Shown here one piece after another: positions 49,921 to 55,120 of a DNA stretch of 55,120 bases (position 1 is its first letter; each line of letters starts with the position of its first letter). The position numbers and the translations under genes were made by a program. The notes under the pieces were generated by a model. It ran no database searches, was not told the DNA's origin, and saw nothing but the letters and a program-made list of their open reading frames with translations. The stretch comes from Candidatus Amunia macphersoniae (GTDB taxonomy: Bacteria; Chloroflexota; Dormibacteria; Aeolococcales; Aeolococcaceae). Location: assembly GCA_016464795.1 (NCBI GenBank), contig JAEKNN010000003.1, positions 1 through 55,120 of the forward strand, read 5' to 3'.

Positions 49921-50268
49921 ATGCATGAGCTGTCCCTGTGCCAAGCCATCGCCGACACCGTCAGCGAGCGCGCTGAGGGACAGCGCGTGGACCGCGTCGA
50001 GGTGCGCATCGGTCACTTCCGCCAGGTCGTGCCCGATTCGCTGCTGTTCTCCTGGGAGCTGATCACCGATGGCACCGAGCTTGCCGGCTGCGAGCTGGTC
50101 ATCGACCATGTGCCGGCGGTGATCAGCTGCCAGGCATGCGGCCAGGAGAGCACGCTGGACATGCCCATCCTGCTCTGCACTGGCTGCCAGAGCAGCGACG
50201 TCAGGCTGGTGAGCGGCGAGGAGCTGCTGATCGCATCGATCGACAGGACGGGGGAGAGGGTGAGCTGA
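49921..50268 (+). CDS. hypA: Hydrogenase nickel-incorporation protein HypA
   Basis: 115 residues. The N-terminal MHELSL, whose Met1/His2 ligate nickel in this family, marks the start at ATG 49921. The zinc site is CQACG (about 71-75) and CTGCQ (about 87-91). It hands nickel to [NiFe] hydrogenase precursors together with HypB. Overlaps hypB start by one base (TGATG). No hydrogenase structural genes are within the window. Confidence 0.93.
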   Translation: MHELSLCQAIADTVSERAEGQRVDRVEVRIGHFRQVVPDSLLFSWELITDGTELAGCELVIDHVPAVISCQACGQESTLDMPILLCTGCQSSDVRLVSGEELLIASIDRTGERVS

Positions 50269-51080
50269 TGGGACGATTCCACCGCCACACCGATGGCAGC
50301 GTGCACGAGCACGACCACCGCGACGTCGGTGACCACACCGGCTACACGCAGACCGGGACGGAGCGCGTGTCAGTGCTCGAGAACATCCTCGCCGAGAACG
50401 ACCGCATCGCCGACCGCAACCGCGCCGACTTCGCCGGCGCGGGGGTCACCACCGTCAACCTGATGTCCTCGCCCGGGGCCGGCAAGACCAGTCTCCTCAA
50501 GCGGACCATCACCTCGCTCGAGGGCCGGCTCCGGCTGGGCATCCTCGAGGGCGACATCGCCACCAGCCTGGACGCCGACGAGCTGGGCGGTCTGGGGGCG
50601 CCGGTGTCGCTGGTCAACACCAGCGCCGGGTTCGGCGGCGAATGCCATCTCGACGCCACCATGGTCCGCTCCGGGCTGGGCCGGCTCCCCCTCGACCAGC
50701 TCGACCTGCTGATCATCGAGAACGTCGGCAACCTGGTGTGTCCCGCCGAGTTCGACGTCGGCCAGCACGCCCGGGCGATGGTCTATGCGATCACCGAGGG
50801 GGAGGAGAAGCCTCTCAAGTACCCAGTGATGTTCCACGCCTGCGAGGTGGTGGTGGTCAACAAGCTCGACCTCCTGGCGCACCTCGACTTCGACCTCGAC
50901 CACTTCCTCGCCAACCTGCGCACCGTCAACCCCACCGCCCGGGTCATCCAGCTCAGCGCGCGCAGCGGTGAGGGGATGGCGGAATGGTGCGATTGGCTGG
51001 TCGAGATTCGCGACCGGACAGCTGTGGCCGGCGCCGCCGGTGCGCATCCGCGGCCGCACAACGCGGCGCTCACCGGCTAG
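50268..51080 (+). CDS. hypB: Hydrogenase maturation GTPase HypB
   Basis: 270 residues. A His-rich N-terminus (HRHTDGSVHEHDHRDVGDH) can store nickel. The GTPase core has the P-loop SSPGAGKTSLLKRT, EGDIATSLDADE, a GGECHLDATMV metal-site region, IIENVGNLVCPA and NKLD for guanine. It drives nickel delivery to hydrogenase by GTP hydrolysis. Its stop codon marks the exact edge of the relaxase remnant coming from the other side. Confidence 0.94.
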   Translation: MGRFHRHTDGSVHEHDHRDVGDHTGYTQTGTERVSVLENILAENDRIADRNRADFAGAGVTTVNLMSSPGAGKTSLLKRTITSLEGRLRLGILEGDIATSLDADELGGLGAPVSLVNTSAGFGGECHLDATMVRSGLGRLPLDQLDLLIIENVGNLVCPAEFDVGQHARAMVYAITEGEEKPLKYPVMFHACEVVVVNKLDLLAHLDFDLDHFLANLRTVNPTARVIQLSARSGEGMAEWCDWLVEIRDRTAVAGAAGAHPRPHNAALTG

Positions 51081-53618
51081 TGCCGCCTCGCGGTTGCCCT
51101 GCTCGACGTCGAGGGATGGGAAATCCGTGATGACCACTGTGCTCTCTCGCGCGCGTGAGATGCCCACGTAGCTGTTCTCGCGGTCGGTCTGCCAGCCGCC
51201 GAGGAGGACGACGGCGTGATCGACGGTGCGTCCCTGAGCGGAGTACACGTGCTGCGCGTAGCCGAGCCGGAGCGCGTCGAGCTGCTCTCGCTGCACGGTG
51301 ACCTCGCGGTCGCGGAGCTCGACGGTGACACGCTCGCGCTGGGCGTCGACGGCGGTGATCACGCCGGCCTCGCCGTTCTCGACGCGACGGAGGGCGCGAA
51401 TGTCGGCGCGGTCATGGCGCTGCTGCTCCGCCTCGGCCGGGTAGAGGCGGCGCTCGAAGGTGACCACGTCGCCGCGATGCAGCTGCTCCTCGCGGGCCAC
51501 CTGGCTGTCCCGGTACTGGGTCTGCACGGTGACCCACTCCGGGGCCAGCTCGCCGACGTTCAGACGTCGCTGCTGGGCGGCGGCGTTGAGGGCATCGACC
51601 TCGGCGTTGCTGCTGTCGGTGAGCAGCAGGACGCGGTCCAGCCCCCCTCTCCTCGCCCCATACGCTCACGGTCCCAGCGGTCGACGGCGGCCGCACGCGC
51701 GGCCTGACGGTCGTCGACGACCACGATCTGCTCACGCTCCTCGAAGGCTCGCAGGGCGTCCACGGACTGGCCCTCGCGCAGCGCGGTCCAGGCGTCGCGT
51801 GCCCACTGCTCGCGGGCGCGAAAGTTCTCGGAGAGGGTGGGGGCGCCGAGTCGTTGTTCCAGCACCGGCCAGAGCCCGCCGGCCTCGATCGGGGAGAGCT
51901 GGGCGCTGTCCCCGGCGGCGATCAGCTTGGCGCCCACAGTGGCGGGGAGGAGCCGATGCCAGCGCTCCGTCTCGAGAAGCCCCGCCTCGTCGACGACCAG
52001 GACTGCGCCTCTGATGTCGGGAGGGTCGTTGCCGCCGGCGCGGACGATGAACGAGTCCAGGGTGCGCGCCTCGTCGACTCCGATTTCGGCGCCGAGGCGT
52101 TGGGCAGTGTCTCCCGCGGCGGCCAGCGCGATGACGCGCCGGCCGTCCTGGCGGTATGCCTGGGTGACCGCGCGCAGGACCTCTCCCTTGCCCGCGCCGG
52201 CGGGGGCGGTGATGAGCGCGAGGGCGCGGTCATCGGTCAGGGCGCGCACCGCTGTCTGCTGTTCGTCGGAGAGAGCGACACGTGCGGTGCTGATGGCCGC
52301 GCTCACCGATGAGCGCTTCGCGGAAAACCCATGCGCAGAAAGGGATTTCACGCGCGCTGCGAGCAGTGCGGCGCGCTCGGTGTCGAGCATCTTCTGCGTG
52401 GTGGAGTGCACAACGTCGAGGCGGACCAGCTCGGGCGATGCCGCCACCGCGGTGATCAGCGCGCCGACGTCGGCGCCGCGGGCGCGCCCCTGGGCGGCTT
52501 CGGCGACGGCGATGCGCAGGGTGCGCTCGTCGAAGACGGCGGCGTTCTTGGTGAGCGCGTGGGGACTGTCCGGGGCGACCAGCTCGCGGACGATCTGGTC
52601 GGTGGCCATCTCCAGGCTGAGGGCGCCGGGGGTGCGGCCGCGCAGCTGCTCCAGGTCGGTAGGGGAGAAGCCGACTTCGGCGGCGCGCTCGTGCCACTGC
52701 GCAAATGCGGAGACCTGCTCGGCGGCCTTGGGGTGGCGGGAGAGGACGACCAGGTTGCGGGCCTCCTCGTCGGTGGGGCGGCGGCCGTGCTTGGCGACGA
52801 AGCGGGTGGTGGCGGCCTCGACCTCCCGGGCGCGCTGGGAAAAGGTGTGTCGCGCCTCCTTGCTGACGCCGCTGACCTCGAAGTACCGGCCCTCGCGGTG
52901 GACCCGGTAGCCCAGCTGCAGCAGTTCGGCGGCCAGCTCGGCGCGGTACACCGCGCCCGCTTCGGCGGCGATGCGGTACAGCTCGCGGGAATCCACCGCG
53001 GCCCAATTGCCCCCGTTCTTGGCCAGGGCGTCGTGCTGGCGGAGAGCGAGGTTGGCGATGGCGCAGTGGTCATGGAGCTGGGGGTCGGGGGCCTGCCCCT
53101 TTTCGTGCTGCTCGGCGCAGCTCCGCGAGGTGTGGTGGCGGAAGCGGGCGATCACCAGACCGTCCGCCCGCTCATGGCGGACCGCGCCGTTGATGCGCCG
53201 CCGCACCAGGGGAGCCTGACCCTCGATACGGGAGAGGGCCACGGACACGGCGCGGCTCTGGGCCGCCTCGAGCTGGGCGCGGTGCTCGGCGCCGGCGAGC
53301 GCCCAGACCAGGGAGACGGATTTGGGGGCACTGAAGGTGCAGTCGATCGCGGCGACGTGCTCGCCGTGGCGGAGCGGCGGATGAGGATCTCCCCGGTGCG
53401 GGGTCCTTGCCCTCCCAGACGCGGAGCAGCTGCTCGCGGCTGACCTCGCCGACCAGGCCCAGTTCGGCGGCGGCCCGGCCCTGCCACTGGCCGATGCCCT
53501 CGATCTGCTCGCCGGCGGGGGAGAGGTAGTAGTCGCCGCGCTGGCTCATGCTGTCGCGGGAGGCGAGGTAGGCGGAGTAGCCGGCCGCGTCGGCGCCGCC
53601 GATCTTGTGGACGGTCAT
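51081..53618 (-). pseudogene. MobF/TrwC-type relaxase-helicase, frameshifted and 3'-truncated
   Basis: Read in three frames. MTVHKIGGADAAGYSAYLA and GDYYLSPAGE give the relaxase N-terminus with its Tyr (frame A, 53618 to about 53400). TGEILIRR is a short piece in frame B. Frame C (about 53375-51648) has AIDCTFSAPKSVSLVWAL, the HUH site DPQLHDHCAIANL, and a helicase core with ITAPAGAGKGEVL (Gly where Thr/Ser is usual) and VLVVDEAGLL. After a run of six C (51642-51647) frame A resumes with VYSAQGRTVDHAVVL and YVGISRARESTVV, then stops being related at the hypB end. About 845 codons remain. It would have nicked and unwound a plasmid or ICE for transfer. Confidence 0.8.
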
Positions 53619-53651
53619 CACGGCCGGGCAGTTCCGACGCGAGGGCGGGGG

Positions 53652-53657
53652 TATGCT
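53652..53657 (+). promoter_or_regulatory. -10 box of the ParDE-like module
   Basis: TATGCT ends six bases before the antitoxin ATG, with no ribosome-binding site, consistent with a leaderless message. It faces the divergent relaxase start 45 bp away. Confidence 0.45.
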
Positions 53658-53663
53658 GTGCCC

Positions 53664-53852
53664 ATGGCTGTCCATCCCGATCGCGACCCCATCGACGACG
53701 AGATCGAGCGTGTCCTGGCGGAGAACCCCGGACTCCTTGAGGAGCTGCAGGAGTGGGACCGCCGCTTCGCCGCAGGTGAGGTGAGGAACGACGAGTTTGT
53801 GACCACCGACGAGGTTCGGCGCCGCCTGGGGATGTCTGCTCCACCAGGGTGA
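53664..53852 (+). CDS. Antitoxin-like small acidic protein
   Basis: 62 residues, acidic (DRDPIDDEIERVLAENPGLLEELQEWDRRF). The helical C-terminal half ends FVTTDEVRRRLGMSAPPG, as in prevent-host-death/ParD-type antitoxins that pair with RelE/ParE toxins. Its stop overlaps the toxin GTG by four bases. It would bind the toxin and repress its own promoter. No clear HTH is visible. Confidence 0.65.
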   Translation: MAVHPDRDPIDDEIERVLAENPGLLEELQEWDRRFAAGEVRNDEFVTTDEVRRRLGMSAPPG

Positions 53853-54103
53853 GACTGCTCTGGAGTGAGCGCGCGCTCGTGGACCTGGGGCGAGCCGCCG
53901 AGTGGTCGATCAGTCAGGCTGAGGCGGTGGTGAACGCGATGACATGGATGGCCGAGACGGGCTTCTCGCTGGGGCGTCACGTGGCGGGAGCAGAGGACTT
54001 GTACTGGCCGGCGCCGCCCCTGGGCGTTTTCTATCGCGTCGAGAGCGAGACCATGCACGTCCTCCGGGTTATCGACGTTCGCCGCCGACGGGAGCCCTGG
54101 TAG
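53849..54103 (+). CDS. ParE/RelE-family toxin
   Basis: 84 residues of the ParE/RelE fold: LLWSERALVDLGRAAEWS (helical hairpin), then AEDLYWPAPPLGVFYRVESETMHVLRVIDVRRRREPW, where the beta-sheet core and C-terminal Arg-rich end sit. Family members poison gyrase (ParE) or cleave mRNA at the ribosome (RelE); sequence alone does not decide. GTG 53849 is coupled to the antitoxin. It lies beside the relaxase remnant, as expected of a plasmid- or ICE-borne stabilisation module. Confidence 0.78.
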   Translation: MRLLWSERALVDLGRAAEWSISQAEAVVNAMTWMAETGFSLGRHVAGAEDLYWPAPPLGVFYRVESETMHVLRVIDVRRRREPW

Positions 54104-54114
54104 CAGGAGGGTCG

Positions 54115-54381
54115 TCACGGCCGTGCCCTGGCGCGGTGCTGGAGGCGCCAGACCGCTGACACGGCGAGGAGGCCGGCGAACACGCCGAGGAGGAGGGTCA
54201 CTGGCCAGGCGACCAGCGCGTGGTTGCCACAGCTCGCGGCCACAGCGCAGTACGTGTGTGGGGGCTGCCCGTCCAGCAGCTGATCCGAACACAGCCCGCC
54301 ACAGCCGCGTACCAGCGGGGCGCTGAGGAGAGCGGCTACCACGAGGCCGACCACGACGCCGGCGACGATGCGGAGCCTCAC
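54115..54381 (-). CDS. Small two-helix membrane protein of unknown function
   Basis: 88 residues starting at GTG 54381. Two hydrophobic helices (about 5-25 and 55-78) flank a Cys-containing loop (CGGLCSDQ, YCAVAASCGNH) that could form disulfides outside the membrane. The C-terminus is basic (RLQHRARARP). No family is recognised and the ribosome-binding site is weak, so this is a plausible but unproven gene. It converges on the ParE-like gene. Confidence 0.5.
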   Translation of the reverse strand: MRLRIVAGVVVGLVVAALLSAPLVRGCGGLCSDQLLDGQPPHTYCAVAASCGNHALVAWPVTLLLGVFAGLLAVSAVWRLQHRARARP

Positions 54382-54643
54382 TGTCAGCCTGGCGCGACCG
54401 GCTCAGGGGTCTCGGAGAGCGGCTCCACCAAACCGGCAGTACGCGCCTCCCCAGCCCTGGTGTCCATCACGCGCCCCATCCAGTACATCGCGCACAAGAT
54501 GTGCAGCCAAACTGTCTTTCACGGTCAGCGCGGCGAGGAGCTGCTGAGATACCATGCCTGGGCATCGCGCCACAACGGCCACGGTAGTCTGTTATTTTCC
54601 GGGACGCGCGCGGCGCGTCGTTCATGCGGGGGAAGGGAGCACG

Positions 54644-55120
54644 ATGAGGCGCTGGACGAGATCTGGCTCTTTGGGAACCGCACCTCACCGAAGGGCGTCA
54701 GGATCGATCCTACGGCAGCGCCGAGCCGTCGCCGCCGCCCTCCTGGCTCTCTGCGCTTTGCTGGTGCCGACGGTGGTCGTGCACGCCGCGGCCAACAGCT
54801 GGGCCACGGTGGCGCCGATGCCCACCGCCCGCTCCGACCTGGCGGCGGCGACCGGCCCGGACGGGCGCATCTACGCCATCGGCGGCGGCGACGGCACCAG
54901 CGTTTTGACCACCGTGGAGGCGTACACCCCGAGCACCAACAGCTGGGCCACGGTGGCGCCGATGCCCACCGCCCGCTCCGACCTGGCGGCGGCGACCGGC
55001 CCGGACGGGCGCATCTACGCCATCGGCGGCGGCGACGGCACCAGCGTTTTGACCACCGTGGAGGCGTACACCCCGAGCACCAACAGCTGGGCCACGGTGG
55101 CGCCGATGCCCACCGCCCGC
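54644..55120 (+). CDS. Secreted kelch-repeat protein, 3'-truncated by window edge
   Basis: 159 codons, open to the end. ATG 54644 follows GGGGAAGGGAG. The signal peptide is long, with an Arg-rich n-region to about residue 28 then VAAALLALCALLVPTVVV and HAA. The rest is kelch blades of 48 residues: NSWATVAPMPTARSDLAAA, GRIYAIGGGDG, and TVEAYTPST, the GG and W positions of kelch beta-propellers. Two blades are complete and identical; a third is cut. Secreted; binding partner unknown. The 262 bp before it (54382-54643) hold nothing else I recognise. Confidence 0.8.
   Translation, partial: MRRWTRSGSLGTAPHRRASGSILRQRRAVAAALLALCALLVPTVVVHAAANSWATVAPMPTARSDLAAATGPDGRIYAIGGGDGTSVLTTVEAYTPSTNSWATVAPMPTARSDLAAATGPDGRIYAIGGGDGTSVLTTVEAYTPSTNSWATVAPMPTAR
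54794..55120 (+). repeat. Perfect 144-bp tandem repeats (kelch blades)
   Basis: Copies at 54794-54937 and 54938-55081 are identical base for base, and a third begins at 55082. The period is 48 codons, one kelch blade. Perfect identity suggests very recent amplification, gene conversion, or collapse of a longer array in assembly. Confidence 0.9.

Noticed and set aside
49921..51080. Hydrogenase structural genes near hypAB
   Set aside because: No large- or small-subunit Cys motifs (CxxC pairs of NiFe enzymes) occur in neighbouring frames.
50370..51527. Minus-strand frame running through hypB into the relaxase
   Set aside because: Only the part above 51081 resembles a helicase; the rest is antisense to hypB, so it is a truncation read-through, not one gene.
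1..55120. CRISPR array, tRNA or rRNA genes
   Set aside because: No regularly spaced short repeats, cloverleaf-like segments or rRNA-like blocks were noticed; the only strict tandem repeat is the coding kelch array.

Overview
The window is about 55 kb of high-GC bacterial DNA with dense, overlapping operons, many GTG starts, and several genes that look leaderless. The combination of form I aerobic CO dehydrogenase, nickel uptake and maturation genes, a DrrAB-type exporter, a SigG-like ECF sigma factor with a SnoaL tail, and ferritin-like Tat substrates fits a soil member of the Dormibacterota / Chloroflexota / Actinomycetota part of the tree. This placement is an inference from gene content; there is no rRNA or other marker gene to confirm it.

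Layout. 1-9 kb: end of an MFS exporter, a membrane-bound sulfite-oxidase-like molybdoenzyme, a cupin, an amino-acid-type binding lipoprotein, a VOC protein, a DUF899 thioredoxin-fold protein, an ArsR/CDF metal-efflux pair, and a NiCoT nickel/cobalt permease with a textbook Nur-type inverted repeat upstream. 9-17 kb: DrrAB-like ABC exporter, cupredoxin lipoprotein, tatA and a tatC interrupted by one in-frame ochre codon, two Tat-signal ferritin-like proteins, a SigG-type sigma factor, a VapBC-like module and a MogA/MoaB protein.

17.5-36.4 kb is the most unusual part: six large secreted beta-propeller-like (Asp-box) proteins and one small secreted protein. All end in the same tripartite tail: VPE(S/A/T)PW or a close variant, then a hydrophobic helix, then an Arg cluster. 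A decayed eighth tail (30.77-30.88 kb) sits beside a degenerate ISAzo13-like element. Two of the large genes are preceded by 42-43-codon leader ORFs that overlap the main start codon, and two others share a different conserved upstream block. This looks like a lineage-specific family of surface proteins with a PEP-CTERM-like sorting signal; no sorting enzyme lies in the window. A broken GH15 glucoamylase-like gene and a DUF427 gene are wedged into the region.

36.5-51 kb is an energy/metal island. On the minus strand it holds xdhC-coxM-coxS-coxL-xdhC::YHS-mocA-coxD-coxE-coxG; divergently on the plus strand it holds an HTH-TOBE regulator, modABC and hypAB. Molybdate uptake (modABC), cofactor tailoring (mocA, the two XdhC proteins, Mog) and enzyme maturation (CoxD/E/G) would all feed the CO dehydrogenase. 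HypAB and the NiCoT permease point to a [NiFe] hydrogenase encoded elsewhere.

51-55.1 kb is accessory DNA: a frameshifted, 3'-truncated MobF relaxase-helicase, a ParE-type toxin-antitoxin pair, a small membrane protein, and the start of a secreted kelch protein made of perfect 144-bp tandem repeats that run off the end of the window.
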